From Rhodobacteraceae bacterium UBA6796 (GTDB taxonomy: Bacteria > Pseudomonadota > Alphaproteobacteria > Rhodobacterales > Rhodobacteraceae), in the NCBI GenBank assembly GCA_002452815.1, contig DKFM01000005.1, positions 214,652-278,651 of the forward strand: DNA of 64,000 bases. The letters are read 5' to 3'. Below the pieces are notes generated by a model. It was given only the letters and a program-made list of their open reading frames with translations. It was not told the origin of the DNA and did not search any database. A program made the translations under genes and the position numbers. Positions 32,978 through 46,770 of the stretch are shown piece after piece; the first letter of the stretch is position 1; every line of letters begins with the position of its first letter.

Positions 32978-33577
32978 TCATTCCTTCGGCTGATATACCA
33001 GCTTCACATGGCCATTGAAAACCAGATCGTGCGGGCCATCCGCAGAGGCCGCAGTCAGCGCCATCGAATCGGCCGAGATGGTGCCGAAGGGAGCTTCGCC
33101 CTGCACCGGGCCCGGGGCGATCACGCTGGTGTGGTCGGTGGCGATCTCGATGCGGTCCGTCGCCAGACGATAGCCCGCCGAGGTTTGCACACCCACACCG
33201 TCGCTCAGCAGAATCTGGCCTTGTGCAGGGTCCAGCCGCCCGGTTTTCGACGTCAGCTCCGTCACCAGTCCCCCGGTGCTTTCAAGCTTGGCCGCCAGGC
33301 GCTCGGCGGTGGCCCCGCCTCCGTTCGGATCGGGCATCGCCGTCTGCGCGGTGACCGTCAGCGCGGCGCCTTCCTGCGTCATGCCGGCGAACTGCGGGGC
33401 GGTCATACGCGGTTCGCGCGCCAGCGCGTCGACATCGACCTCGGCATAAAGCCGGGCAGCGCTGGGATCGACCTTGCCGGAAAACAGAAACATCGTGGAC
33501 AACAACCCAAGCGCGGCCAGCGGCAGAGCGATCTTCGCCCAGACCACCAGAGCCGAATGCCGGTTGTCGTAATGCAT
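32978..33577 (-). CDS. lptC: LPS export inner-membrane protein
   Basis: A 199-residue single-pass membrane protein that passes LPS from LptFG to LptA. A TM helix spans about 12-32 (VVWAKIALPLAALGLLSTMFLF), followed by the periplasmic jellyroll, seen as MTAPQFAGMTQEGAALTVTAQ, with later repeated beta pairs and the ending FNGHVKLVYQP. The ATG at 33577 overlaps the kdsD stop by one base (TGATG). LptC is poorly conserved; position between kdsD and lptA supports the call. Confidence 0.9.
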   Translation of the reverse strand: MHYDNRHSALVVWAKIALPLAALGLLSTMFLFSGKVDPSAARLYAEVDVDALAREPRMTAPQFAGMTQEGAALTVTAQTAMPDPNGGGATAERLAAKLESTGGLVTELTSKTGRLDPAQGQILLSDGVGVQTSAGYRLATDRIEIATDHTSVIAPGPVQGEAPFGTISADSMALTAASADGPHDLVFNGHVKLVYQPKE

Positions 33578-34533
33578 CACGCCACCCCGGCCCGCAGGCA
33601 GTCGTGGATGTGCAAGATGCCCTGCGGTTGCCCATCGGCCACGACAAACAGACAGGTGATCTTGCGCTCGTTCATCACGGCGACAGCGGCCTCCGCCAGG
33701 GCATCGGGGGCGATGGTGCGCGGGTTTTGGGTCATCACCTCGGCAGCCGTGTGATCGAGCAGCCCCTGCATATGGCGCCGCAGGTCACCATCTGTGATGA
33801 TGCCGACCAGATGCCCCCCGGCGTCGGTCACGCCCACCACGCCAAAGCCTTTCTGGCTGATTTCCAGAAGCGCCTCGGACATCGGTGTCTGTTCGGGCAC
33901 CAGCGGCATGTCGCGGTGCATCAGATCCGCCACTTTCGACAGTTTCGCGCCCAGCTTGCCCCCCGGGTGGAAGGTGCGGAAATGTTCGGGCGTGAACTGC
34001 CGGTGCTCCATCAGCGCGACGGCCAGCGCGTCGCCCAGCGCCAGCGTCATCGTGGTCGAGGTCGTGGGCACAACGCCGGTGCCGCAGGCCTCGGGCGCCT
34101 GTGGCAGCACGATCGCCACATCCGACTGCCGCAGCAGGGTCGATTCGGGGCGGCTGGCCACCCCGATCAGCGGGATCGAGAACCGGCGGGTATGCGCGAT
34201 CAGATCGGCCAGTTCCGGCGTTTCGCCCGAATTGGACAGCACCAGCGCCACATCTTCGCGCGTGACCATGCCCAGATCGCCATGGCTCGCCTCGGCGGGA
34301 TGGACGAATTGCGCGGGCGTGCCGGTCGAGGCCAGCGTCGCCGCGATCTTGCGCGCGATATGGCCCGATTTGCCCATGCCCGAAACGATCACCCGGCCGC
34401 GCGCACCCAGGATCAGTTCGACGGCCCGGGTGAAGTTGCCATCCAGACTGTCCGAGAGTTGGCGCAACCCCTCCAGCTCGATCGCGATCACGCGGCGCGC
34501 GGTATCCAGATAGTCAGTGGTTGAAGATGTCAT
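33577..34533 (-). CDS. kdsD: Arabinose-5-phosphate isomerase
   Basis: A 318-residue SIS-domain enzyme with two C-terminal CBS domains that makes arabinose 5-phosphate, the first step to Kdo. The SIS domain (about 40-170) shows VIVSGMGKSGHIARKIAATLASTGTPA, HGDLGMVTREDVALVLSNSGETPEL and PEACGTGVVPTTSTTMTLALGDALAVAL. The CBS pair follows DLMHRDMPLV and VMTQNPRTI. It overlaps the rnd 3' end by 20 bp and is followed by lptCAB, so Kdo synthesis and LPS export are one operon; the KpsF-type capsule role is an alternative. Confidence 0.94.
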   Translation of the reverse strand: MTSSTTDYLDTARRVIAIELEGLRQLSDSLDGNFTRAVELILGARGRVIVSGMGKSGHIARKIAATLASTGTPAQFVHPAEASHGDLGMVTREDVALVLSNSGETPELADLIAHTRRFSIPLIGVASRPESTLLRQSDVAIVLPQAPEACGTGVVPTTSTTMTLALGDALAVALMEHRQFTPEHFRTFHPGGKLGAKLSKVADLMHRDMPLVPEQTPMSEALLEISQKGFGVVGVTDAGGHLVGIITDGDLRRHMQGLLDHTAAEVMTQNPRTIAPDALAEAAVAVMNERKITCLFVVADGQPQGILHIHDCLRAGVA

Positions 34534-35128
34534 TGGCGTCCCCCCACCCCAGCAGATCCAGCTGCGCCCGCGCGGGCAGGAAATCGAAGCAGGCCTGCGC
34601 CAGATCGGTGCGCCCCTCGCGCGCCAGACGGCGGACCAGTTCGTCCTTGAGCCGGTGCAGATACAGAACGTCCGACGCCGCATATTCCAGCTGCGCCTGC
34701 GTCAGCTGCGCCGCCCCCCAGTCCGAGGTTTGCTGCTGTTTCGAAATATCGACTCCGACCAGTTCCTGCAGAAGGAACTTCAGACCGTGCCGGTCGGTGA
34801 AGGTGCGGATCATCCGCGAGGCGATCTTGGTGCAGAACACCGGCGCTGTGACCACACCGAAGGCATTATACAGCGCGGCGATGTCGAATCGGGCGAAGTG
34901 AAACAGTTTTTCCACGCCCGGATCGGCCAGCATCGCGCACAGCCGCGGGGCTTCGGTCTGTCCTCTGGCAATTTGCACCATATGCGCGCTGCCATCGCCC
35001 GCCGACAGCTGCACCAGGCACAGCCGGTCGCGGCGCGGATCGAGCCCCATGGTTTCGGTGTCGACAGCCACGACCGGGCCAAGGTCGAGCCCTTCGGGCA
35101 GGTCGTTTTGATGCAGATGCAGAGCCAC
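34514..35128 (-). CDS. rnd: Ribonuclease D
   Basis: A 204-residue DEDD-family 3'-5' exoribonuclease, the short alphaproteobacterial type without HRDC domains. ExoI VAVDTETMGLDPRRDRLCLVQL, ExoII LFHFARFDIAALYNAFG and ExoIII YAASDVLYLHRLKDELV give the four metal ligands. The GTG at 35128 fits the family start and length; GTG at 35143 would add five residues. It precedes and overlaps kdsD by 20 bp. The preceding region toward 35220 carries the tRNA-Leu terminator. Confidence 0.92.
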   Translation of the reverse strand: MALHLHQNDLPEGLDLGPVVAVDTETMGLDPRRDRLCLVQLSAGDGSAHMVQIARGQTEAPRLCAMLADPGVEKLFHFARFDIAALYNAFGVVTAPVFCTKIASRMIRTFTDRHGLKFLLQELVGVDISKQQQTSDWGAAQLTQAQLEYAASDVLYLHRLKDELVRRLAREGRTDLAQACFDFLPARAQLDLLGWGDANDIFNH

Positions 35129-35220
35129 GGGCAATTCTTTCACTGTGCTTTGGCGCCATATAAGCGCTTTCGCCAGACATTGCCAACGCGGCCCGGCCCT
35201 ACTGCGCAAACCACGGCCCA

Positions 35221-35250
35221 AAAACGAAAAACCCCCGCTTTCGCGGGGGT
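35221..35250 (-). terminator. Terminator of tRNA-Leu
   Basis: On the minus strand an 8-bp stem ACCCCCGC (35231-35238 with 35243-35250) is followed by a TTTTTCGTTTT run (35221-35231). It lies about 33 bp past the tRNA 3' end and upstream of rnd. Confidence 0.85.
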
Positions 35251-35282
35251 CTTGCGACCGGTGCAGGTTCACCGGAAAGACT

Positions 35283-35367
35283 TGGTGCCCAGGAGAGGAC
35301 TCGAACCTCCACGCCTTGCGGCACACGGACCTGAACCGTGCGCGTCTACCAATTCCGCCACCTGGGC
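35283..35367 (-). tRNA. tRNA-Leu (anticodon CAG)
   Basis: An 85-nt class II tRNA on the minus strand. The acceptor stem GCCCAGG pairs with CCTGGGC, then A and encoded CCA. The anticodon arm CACGG-TTCAGGT-CCGTG gives anticodon CAG, reading CTG. The long variable arm GCCGCAAGGCGT and T-loop TTCGAGT are typical of tRNA-Leu. A terminator follows. Confidence 0.97.
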
Positions 35368-35527
35368 AGGTGTCGTGGGGGGCGATGTAACGGGAGCCGC
35401 GGGGGGTGTCAACGGGGATCTGAAAGATTTTTTCGGCTTTTTCTGCGCCGCAGCCTTTGGCCTTGTTTGGCAAGGGGCTTGGCGGTAATCAGGGTGCGAC
35501 TTTTTGTAATATATGAGGCCTAAGCCG

Positions 35528-36514
35528 ATGTCGAAGCTGGTCACGATCTATGGCGGTTCGGGGTTTGTCGGGCGGTATGTCGCACGGCGCATGGCAAAAG
35601 AGGGCTGGCGCGTGCGCGTCGCAGTGCGCCGCCCCAACGAAGCACTGTTCGTGAAGCCCTACGGCGCCGTCGGCCAGGTCGAACCCGTGCTGTGCAACAT
35701 TCGCGACCATATCAGCGTGCGCGAAGCGATGAAGGGCGCAGATGCGGTGGTGAACTGCGTCGGCCTGCTGGTCAACGAAGGCCCGAACAAATTCAACGCG
35801 GTGCAGGCCGAAGGCGCGGCGCTGGTCGCGCGAATCGCAGCCAAGGAAGGGGTGAAGACACTCGTGCACCTGTCGGCCCTGGGCGCCGATGCCGCCAGCG
35901 AGAGCGATTACGCCCGCACCAAGGCCGAAGGCGAGGCTGCCGTGCTGAAACATTTCCCCACGGCAATGATTCTGCGCCCCTCGATCATCTTCGGCAGCGA
36001 GGATCGCTTCTTCAACAAATTCGCCGCGATGACCCGCTTCGGGCCGGTGCTGCCGATTTTCGGCGGCAACACCCGCTTCCAGCCGGTCTATGTGGATGAT
36101 GTCGCGCAGGCTGCCGTGAAGGGCGTTCTGGGTCAGGCCACGGGCACCTACGAACTGGGCGGCCCCGATGTCGACACGTTCAAGGGCCTGATGGGCCGCA
36201 TGCTGGCGGTGATCCACCGCCGCCGTCTGGTGCTGGACCTGCCGCGCTTCGTTGCAAAGGCGATCGCGCTGGCCGGTGATACGGTGCAGACCCTGACGCT
36301 GGGCCTGGTGACGAACCGCGTGCTGACGCTGGATCAGGTCGCCAATCTGCAAAACGACAATGTCGTGGCGGAAGGCGCCAAGGGCTTTGCCGATCTGGGC
36401 ATCAAGCCGACGCCGATGGGCGCCGTCCTGCCCGACTATCTGTGGCGCTTCCGCCCGCATGGGCAGTATGACGCGATTCAGGCCTCGGCGAAAAACCTGC
36501 GCAAGTCGCTGTGA
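35528..36514 (+). CDS. NAD(P)-binding protein of the complex I NDUFA9 type
   Basis: A 328-residue atypical short-chain dehydrogenase. The Rossmann motif [18 protein letters not shown] begins at residue 5; [23 protein letters not shown] replaces the catalytic Tyr-Lys region with a family-specific pattern, and [19 protein letters not shown] and [12 protein letters not shown] are typical of NDUFA9-like proteins. These are complex I accessory subunits in mitochondria and alphaproteobacteria, where a fixed NADPH is structural. The ATG at 35528 is behind GAGG; an ATG at 35513 starts before it. It overlaps uppP by one base. Confidence 0.87.
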   Translation: MSKLVTIYGGSGFVGRYVARRMAKEGWRVRVAVRRPNEALFVKPYGAVGQVEPVLCNIRDHISVREAMKGADAVVNCVGLLVNEGPNKFNAVQAEGAALVARIAAKEGVKTLVHLSALGADAASESDYARTKAEGEAAVLKHFPTAMILRPSIIFGSEDRFFNKFAAMTRFGPVLPIFGGNTRFQPVYVDDVAQAAVKGVLGQATGTYELGGPDVDTFKGLMGRMLAVIHRRRLVLDLPRFVAKAIALAGDTVQTLTLGLVTNRVLTLDQVANLQNDNVVAEGAKGFADLGIKPTPMGAVLPDYLWRFRPHGQYDAIQASAKNLRKSL

Positions 36515-37314
36515 TGAACGACACGCTCGTTGCCGCGCTTCTGGGTCTTCTGGAAGGGCTGACCGAGTTCATCCCCGTGTCGTCTACGGGCCATGTTCTG
36601 CTGGCCGGGCATTTCCTGGGCTTCGAAAGCACCGGGAAAGCCTTTGAGGTGGTGATCCAGCTGGGTGCCATCCTGGCGATTCTGGGCGTCTATGCAAAAC
36701 GCCTGATCGGCGTTTTCGCCGCCGCGCCGCATGATCCCGCCGCACGGCGGTTCATCGGCTCGGTCCTGCTGGCGTTTCTGCCTGCGGTCGTGATCGGTGT
36801 GATGGCACATGATTTCATCAAGACCGTGCTGTTCGAGACTCCGCTACTGATCGCGGTGATGCTGCTGGTCGGCGGCCTGATCCTTCTGATCGTCGACCGG
36901 ATGAACCTGCCGGTGACCCATGATGACGCCATGAGCCTGCCGCTGGGGATGGCCTTCAAGATTGGCGTGATCCAATGTCTGGCGATGGTGCCCGGTGTGT
37001 CACGCTCTGGCGCGACGATCGTTGGCGCAATGGCCCTGGGCGCCAGCAAGCGCGCCGCAGCCGAATTCAGCTTCTTCCTGTCGATGCCGACGATGGCGGG
37101 GGCTTTTGCCTATGACCTGTACAAGAATCGCGACGTTCTGAGCGCGGCCGACCTCAATCTGATTGCCGTCGGCTTCGTGATGGCCTTCATCTCGGCGATT
37201 TTCGTGGTCCGCGGGCTGTTGGCCTTTGTCAGCAAGCATGGGTACGCCCCCTTCGGCTGGTGGCGAATCATCGTCGGCGGTGCGGTTTTGATCGCGATCG
37301 CGTTGGGTTACTGA
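36514..37314 (+). CDS. uppP: Undecaprenyl-diphosphatase
   Basis: A 266-residue inner-membrane enzyme that recycles undecaprenyl pyrophosphate to the carrier phosphate for peptidoglycan and polysaccharide synthesis. The first motif [19 protein letters not shown] holds the catalytic glutamates (E14, E18) and the second is [12 protein letters not shown]. About eight hydrophobic segments are present. Its ATG overlaps the preceding stop (TGATG). Besides peptidoglycan, it would support lipid-linked glycan assembly from the flanking islands. Confidence 0.96.
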   Translation: MNDTLVAALLGLLEGLTEFIPVSSTGHVLLAGHFLGFESTGKAFEVVIQLGAILAILGVYAKRLIGVFAAAPHDPAARRFIGSVLLAFLPAVVIGVMAHDFIKTVLFETPLLIAVMLLVGGLILLIVDRMNLPVTHDDAMSLPLGMAFKIGVIQCLAMVPGVSRSGATIVGAMALGASKRAAAEFSFFLSMPTMAGAFAYDLYKNRDVLSAADLNLIAVGFVMAFISAIFVVRGLLAFVSKHGYAPFGWWRIIVGGAVLIAIALGY

Positions 37315-37317
37315 GGG

Positions 37318-37340
37318 TTAGGTTAGCAAGACTGACCTAA
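37318..37340. repeat. Inverted repeat between uppP and gltD
   Basis: TTAGGTTAG and CTGACCTAA (9 bp, one mismatch) flank CAAGA immediately after the uppP stop. No T tract follows, so it is either a weak terminator or an operator in the 162-bp gltD leader. An AT-rich stretch with TATATA near 37394 could be the gltD promoter. Confidence 0.4.
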
Positions 37341-37476
37341 AATCACCCCAAATCGGCACGACCTGCGTCAATCGACCGCAAATTTCGAGTATATAGGTCA
37401 TAACTGCTGACTTTTAATTTTTTCTCAGCCAGTGTAATCAGGCGCACCCGAACCACACCCGCAGGGAGGCGCAGCC

Positions 37477-38910
37477 ATGGCTCAGCAACGCATGCTCAAA
37501 TTCGTCACCAAGGCGAAGGAGATGCCCGAGAAGCGTGACGCAAGTGTGCGTTCCCACGACTTCAACGAGATTTACCGCGAATTCGCGGATGCCAAGGCCA
37601 CCGAACAGGCCAGCCGCTGCAGCCAGTGCGGCGTGCCTTATTGCCAGGCGCATTGCCCCCTGCACAACAATATCCCCGACTGGCTGCGCCTGACCGCCGA
37701 AGGCCGCCTGCAAGAGGCCTATGAAATCAGCCAGGCCACCAACAGCTTCCCGGAAATCTGCGGCCGGATCTGCCCGCAGGACCGCCTGTGCGAAGGCAAC
37801 TGCGTGATCGAGCAGTCAGGCCACGGCACCGTCACCATCGGCGCGATCGAGAAATACGTCACCGACACCGCCTGGGACATGGGCTGGGTCAAGCCGATCA
37901 AACCGGCGGTCGAGCGCGCGGAATCGGTGGGCATCATCGGCGCGGGCCCCGGCGGGCTGGCGGCGGCGGATGTGCTGCGCCGTGCGGGCGTGCAGGTCAC
38001 GGTCTATGATCGCTATGACCGCGCGGGCGGCCTGCTGACCTACGGCATCCCGGGCTTCAAGCTGGAAAAAGACATCGTCATGCAGCGCGTGAAGCAGCTG
38101 GAAGATGGCGGCGTCGATTTCGTGATGAATTGCAACGTCGGCGAGGACATCAGCTTCGACGCAATCCGCGGCAAGCATGACGCCGTGCTGATCGCGACGG
38201 GCGTTTACAATACGCGCGATCTGCGTGATCCGGGCGCCGATGCGGCGGGGATCGTGCGCGCGATCGACTATCTGACCGTGTCCAACAAGCTCAGCTTCGG
38301 CGACGATGTGCCCGAATTCGAAGACGGCACCTTCAACGCCGCGGGCAAGCGGGTGGTCGTGATCGGCGGCGGCGACACCGCGATGGACTGCGTGCGCACC
38401 GCGATCCGCCAGGGCGCGACCTCGGTCAAATGCCTGTACCGCCGCGACCGCGCCAACATGCCCGGGTCGCAGCGCGAAGTGCAGAACGCCGAGGAAGAAG
38501 GCGTGGAATTCGTCTGGATGGCCGCGCCGTGCGGCTTTGCCGGCAACCCGGTGTCGAAGATGTCGATCCAGAAGATGCGTCTGGGCCAGCCCGACGCCTC
38601 GGGGCGCCAGTCGCCCGAGCCGATCGAGGGCGGCATCTATGAAGAAGAGGTCGATCTGGTGATCAAGGCGCTCGGGTTCGAGCCCGAAGACCTGCCCAAG
38701 CTCTGGGGGGTCGAGGCGCTGGAAACCACGCGTTGGGGCACGGTGAAAGCGACGTTCAACACCCACGCCACGAGCCTGCCGGGCGTCTATGCCGTGGGCG
38801 ACATCGTGCGCGGGGCCTCGCTGGTGGTCTGGGCGATCCGCGACGGCCGCGAAGCCGGGGCCGAGATCGTCAAGTTCCTGGATGGCGCCGCGCAGGTGGC
38901 CGCCGAATAA
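37477..38910 (+). CDS. gltD: Glutamate synthase (NADPH) small subunit
   Basis: A 477-residue flavoprotein that passes NADPH electrons to GltB for glutamate formation. The N-terminal iron-sulfur cysteines are in CSQCGVPYCQAHCP and ICGRICPQDRLCEGNCV. The FAD site is VGIIGAGPGGLAAADVL (about 151) and the NADPH site VVIGGGDTAMDCVRTA; AVGDIVRGASLVVWAIRDGR closes the FAD domain. The ribosome site GGGAGG precedes the ATG. It is first in a four-gene set with gltB last, two small genes between. Regulation by nitrogen status is expected from the family, but no specific site is clear. Confidence 0.97.
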   Translation: MAQQRMLKFVTKAKEMPEKRDASVRSHDFNEIYREFADAKATEQASRCSQCGVPYCQAHCPLHNNIPDWLRLTAEGRLQEAYEISQATNSFPEICGRICPQDRLCEGNCVIEQSGHGTVTIGAIEKYVTDTAWDMGWVKPIKPAVERAESVGIIGAGPGGLAAADVLRRAGVQVTVYDRYDRAGGLLTYGIPGFKLEKDIVMQRVKQLEDGGVDFVMNCNVGEDISFDAIRGKHDAVLIATGVYNTRDLRDPGADAAGIVRAIDYLTVSNKLSFGDDVPEFEDGTFNAAGKRVVVIGGGDTAMDCVRTAIRQGATSVKCLYRRDRANMPGSQREVQNAEEEGVEFVWMAAPCGFAGNPVSKMSIQKMRLGQPDASGRQSPEPIEGGIYEEEVDLVIKALGFEPEDLPKLWGVEALETTRWGTVKATFNTHATSLPGVYAVGDIVRGASLVVWAIRDGREAGAEIVKFLDGAAQVAAE

Positions 38911-38935
38911 ACCGTCTGTCGAAGGGATCAATCTG

Positions 38936-39646
38936 GTGCGTGCAGCAATGGCATGTCTGGCAAGTGTCGGGGGGCTTTTCGCCGCCCTGCCCGGCCATGC
39001 CGGCGTGTTTGCGCCGCCGCCCGGGTGCGAGCTGGAAATGACGGTGCAACTGCACCAGTGCCAGGTTGCCAACCACTATCGCTGTGCGGGCGATCCGGCC
39101 GGCTATCGCAATGTGGCCTATGCCGATGGCAGCGGCGTGTTCTTCATCAGCCAGATTGATGACGAAACCCGCTGGATCGAGAGCTTCAGCCCCGAGACCG
39201 GCGAGATCGACCAGCTCGACATCGCCGGGTCGACAGACAACGCCTCGTTCAGCGCGCTGCTGGCCGAGGGGCGGGACGATTACGATTTCGTCACCCGCAA
39301 CAATTTCGGCGAGGTGCGCCGCAACATCGGCCACGATCAGCTGACCGGCGAAAGCGTGACCATCGACGGCGTTGCGCTGGAACGCTGCACCTTCGATCTG
39401 CGGATCGAGGATGGCGCGGGCAACTTCATCGCGCGGCGCACCGGCCAGCAATATATCAGCCGCAAGATGCGCATCTTCTTCTCGGATATCGAGGAGTTCG
39501 AGAACGCACAGGGCGACAAGGTCCAGAGCATGGACGGCCCCGTGACCTTCGCCTTCCCCGGCGACGAGGGCTTCGCCGCGGCGGAACCGCAATTCGACTG
39601 CGACATGTTGATGACCGGATTGGTCGATCAGGCGGGCCGGTCATGA
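38936..39646 (+). CDS. Secreted hypothetical protein between gltD and gltB
   Basis: A 236-residue protein with a signal peptide (VRAAMACLASVGGLFAALPGHA, cleavage near residue 22) starting at GTG 38936, supported by GAAGGGA upstream. The mature part holds several cysteines (CELEMTVQLHQCQVANHYRC and CTFDLRIEDG) that may pair in the periplasm. It has no motif I recognise. It ends in the start of the next gene (ATGA), so it is translated with the hydrolase. Similar genes next to gltD occur in related Rhodobacteraceae by my memory. No link to glutamate synthase can be shown. Confidence 0.7.
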   Translation: MRAAMACLASVGGLFAALPGHAGVFAPPPGCELEMTVQLHQCQVANHYRCAGDPAGYRNVAYADGSGVFFISQIDDETRWIESFSPETGEIDQLDIAGSTDNASFSALLAEGRDDYDFVTRNNFGEVRRNIGHDQLTGESVTIDGVALERCTFDLRIEDGAGNFIARRTGQQYISRKMRIFFSDIEEFENAQGDKVQSMDGPVTFAFPGDEGFAAAEPQFDCDMLMTGLVDQAGRS

Positions 39647-40392
39647 TCAACCTGCGTGACATCCCCTGTGAAGCGCCCCTGCAGCTGAGCTTCACGCCCG
39701 GCCGGTCGAAACGACTGGTGGTGTCGCTGGCCGGCGTAGGCAACAACCGCCGCCAGATGCCCCCTGCGGAATTTGCGCGCACAGCACACTGGAACGGCGA
39801 GAACAACGTCCTGTTTGTCTCGGATCTGAGTCGCAGCTGGCTCAATGGTCCGGGTATGGCCCAGTTCGTCGCCGACGCGGTGAAGGCCGTGGCGGCGGAA
39901 ATTGATGCCGATGCGATCTGCGCCGTGGGCAATTCGATGGGCGGGACCTCGGCACTGATCCTGGCCTCGCTGATGCATATCGATCATGTCGTCGCGATCA
40001 CGCCGCAGTTTTCGGCCAAGCCCGGCGTCGTGCCCGAGGAAACCCGCTGGATGTATTTCCGCGAGCGTGTCGCCGACTGGCCCTTTCCCGAGGTGCCGGA
40101 CCTGCGCCACACCGACAGCGAAATCACGATCCTGCATGGTGGCAGCCCGGACGAACTGGCCCATGCGCTGCGTTTTCCGGCGGACGCGGGCTATTGGCAT
40201 TATATCTTTCCGAACCAAGGTCACTTGCTGGCGCGCAATCTGCATCAGGAAGATCTGCTTGCGCCGATCGTCACCCTTTCCCTTCTGGGTCGCACCCTGC
40301 GTGCCCGCCGCGCCGTCCGCCTGGCCGGCGGCATGAGCCGGCATCGGTTCGACCATCTGCACCTATCATCCCACTCTCCGAGGAGGCACTGA
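39643..40392 (+). CDS. Alpha/beta-hydrolase-fold protein
   Basis: A 249-residue cytoplasmic protein of the alpha/beta hydrolase type. The nucleophile elbow is GNSMGG (Ser in G-N-S-M-G) after a short strand DAICAV, an HxxxA-like VVSLAGVGNN oxyanion strand lies earlier, and the likely catalytic His is in FPNQGHLLA. The C-terminal 30 residues are Arg/His-rich. It overlaps the secreted gene by 4 bp and ends one base before gltB, so it is in the glt operon. The substrate is unknown; esterase or thioesterase are options. Confidence 0.75.
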   Translation: MINLRDIPCEAPLQLSFTPGRSKRLVVSLAGVGNNRRQMPPAEFARTAHWNGENNVLFVSDLSRSWLNGPGMAQFVADAVKAVAAEIDADAICAVGNSMGGTSALILASLMHIDHVVAITPQFSAKPGVVPEETRWMYFRERVADWPFPEVPDLRHTDSEITILHGGSPDELAHALRFPADAGYWHYIFPNQGHLLARNLHQEDLLAPIVTLSLLGRTLRARRAVRLAGGMSRHRFDHLHLSSHSPRRH

Positions 40393-40393
40393 C

Positions 40394-44932
<4,539 letters not shown>

Positions 44933-44956
44933 GCGCGGCCCGATACGATACCGCTG

Positions 44957-44990
44957 CGGGCGGGGCCAATGGCCCTGCCCGTTTCGCTTT
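44957..44990 (+). terminator. Terminator after gltB
   Basis: An 11-bp stem with one mismatch (44957-44967 with 44971-44981, core GGGGCC / GGCCCT) and loop AAT is followed by TTTCGCTTT. It also argues that the mtgA start is at 45062, past the hairpin. Confidence 0.75.
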
Positions 44991-45061
44991 CTGCCGCATG
45001 CCCCCCGTCATACGCGGCTCGTGACTTGACCGCCCCGGCCTTGCCGTGGCTTATGGCCCCC

Positions 45062-45799
45062 ATGGCGCGCAAGAGCAGATCCAGCACCCGAAAAACCCGC
45101 AAAACCGCGCCTGTGACGCAGGCCGCGCAGCTGCCGCTGATCTGGGCCTGGCGTTGGGCGACCCGGCTGGCGTTAGGGGTGATGGCCGGCTATCTAGCGC
45201 TGATCGTCCTTTATACCTTCGTGAACCCGCCAACGACGCTGACGATCTGGTCCGAGGCACGGCGCCTGGGGGCGGTAGATCGGCAATGGACCCCGATTGA
45301 AGACATTGCCCCGGTGATGGCGCGCTCGGTGGTGGCGGCGGAAGACGCGAATTTCTGCACCCATTGGGGGTTTGACATGCGCGCGATCCGGCAGGCCATC
45401 GACGAGGGGTCGGGGCGCGGCGCCTCGACGCTGAGCCAGCAAGTGGTGAAGAACGTCTTCCTGTGGCAGGGGCGCAGCTGGCCGCGCAAAGCGCTGGAGG
45501 CGATGCTGACCCCCGTGGTCGAGGCGGTCTGGACCAAGCGGCGGATTCTGGAAGTCTATCTGAACGTTGCCGAATTCGACGAAGGTGTGTTCGGGGTCGA
45601 TTCGGCGGCGTTTCGTTACTTCCGCACAACGCCGGGCAAGTTGACGGCGCGCCAGGCGGCCCTGCTGGCCGCGGTCCTGCCCGACCCGAAAGACCGCTCG
45701 GCCGCGAAGCCCTCGGCTTTCGTGTCGCGCCGCGCGCAGGCGATCGAAGATGGCGCCGCGACGATCCGAAACGACGGGCGCGCGGCCTGTTTCGAATAA
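45062..45799 (+). CDS. mtgA: Monofunctional peptidoglycan glycosyltransferase
   Basis: A 245-residue GT51 enzyme that polymerises lipid II without a transpeptidase domain. A basic N-terminus is followed by a TM helix at about 35-55 (LALGVMAGYLALIVLYTFV). The catalytic glutamate is in SVVAAEDANFCTHWGFD, then GASTLSQQVVKNVFLW, KRRILEVYLNVAEFDEGVFGVDSAA and LTARQAALLAAVLPDPK, all standard. ATG at 45062 is chosen because an earlier frame start at 44969 lies inside the gltB terminator. No SD is obvious. Confidence 0.93.
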   Translation: MARKSRSSTRKTRKTAPVTQAAQLPLIWAWRWATRLALGVMAGYLALIVLYTFVNPPTTLTIWSEARRLGAVDRQWTPIEDIAPVMARSVVAAEDANFCTHWGFDMRAIRQAIDEGSGRGASTLSQQVVKNVFLWQGRSWPRKALEAMLTPVVEAVWTKRRILEVYLNVAEFDEGVFGVDSAAFRYFRTTPGKLTARQAALLAAVLPDPKDRSAAKPSAFVSRRAQAIEDGAATIRNDGRAACFE

Positions 45800-45933
45800 C
45801 CCGGTCAATTGCGCGGTTAGAGGCCGTCGCAATTAAGGGTTTGTTTCCCCATCCACGCTAGACATTCGGAAAGACCGCTCAACCGGACCCACGGCACCCG
45901 CCGCAGGGCCCGACGCAAGCCAGGTGCCCCGAA

Positions 45934-46728
45934 ATGATCTCGCCCCACGTTCCTGTCAAACTCCGTTTCCAGACCGCGCGGGTGATCTTCGCGCTGATGA
46001 TGCGCGAGATGAGCACGACGCACGGGCGGTCACCGGGTGGCTATCTGTGGGCCATTCTGGAACCCACACTGACGGTGCTTTTCCTGACCTTCATCTTCAC
46101 GATTTTCACGCGTCATCCGCCCTTGGGCACAAACTTTCCGCTGTTCTACGCGACGGGTTTTCTGCCCTTCCATCTGTATGGCGAACTGAGCGGCAAGACC
46201 GCGCAGGCGATCCGGTTTTCCCGCCCGCTGCTGGCGTATCCGCGCGTGACGTTCGTCGATGCGGTGATTGCCCGTGCACTGATGGCACTGATCACCAATG
46301 TGATCGTCTGGTATATTCTGCTGATCGGGATCGTGATGCTGTATGATCTGTCGCCCAGCATCCGGTTTCAAAGCATCGCGGGCGCCCTGCTGCTCTCGGC
46401 CTTTCTGGGCTTCGCTGTCGGGGCGATCAACAGCCTGCTTTTCGCCTTCTTCCCGATATGGGAGCGGCTTTGGGCCATCGTGAGCCGCCCTTTGCTGATC
46501 GTGTCGTGCATCTTTTACCTGTACGAAAGCCTTCCCGAGAATTTCCAGAGCCTCCTCTGGTTCAACCCCATCGCCCATCTCGTCGGCATGATGCGCGCGG
46601 GCTTCTATGCCGAATATCAGCCCACCTACATTTCAGTGCCGTATCTGCTGCTGTGGTGCACCTCGCTCTCGACGCTCGGGGTGTTTTTCCTGCGGTTTTA
46701 CCACCGCAAGATCATGAACGAGGTGTAA
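45934..46728 (+). CDS. kpsM: Capsule-type polysaccharide ABC-2 permease
   Basis: A 264-residue permease with an amphipathic N-terminal helix (ARVIFALMMREMSTTHGRSPGGYLWAILEP, typical of KpsM) and six TM segments. The C-terminal LWFNPIAHLVGMMRAGFY matches the N-P-x-x-H/Y-x-V-x-x-x-R motif. It would form the membrane channel for a lipid- or Kdo-linked capsule glycan. It heads the three-gene set kpsM-kpsE-kpsT with tight spacing, after a 134-bp promoter gap. Confidence 0.9.
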   Translation: MISPHVPVKLRFQTARVIFALMMREMSTTHGRSPGGYLWAILEPTLTVLFLTFIFTIFTRHPPLGTNFPLFYATGFLPFHLYGELSGKTAQAIRFSRPLLAYPRVTFVDAVIARALMALITNVIVWYILLIGIVMLYDLSPSIRFQSIAGALLLSAFLGFAVGAINSLLFAFFPIWERLWAIVSRPLLIVSCIFYLYESLPENFQSLLWFNPIAHLVGMMRAGFYAEYQPTYISVPYLLLWCTSLSTLGVFFLRFYHRKIMNEV

Positions 46729-46770
46729 CGCCATGTGCCGCACGCAGATCCACCGCAAAGGAGTGTCCGG

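Noticed and set aside
44969..45061. Longer mtgA start at 44969
   Set aside because: This would place the start inside the gltB terminator hairpin and add a non-conserved segment.
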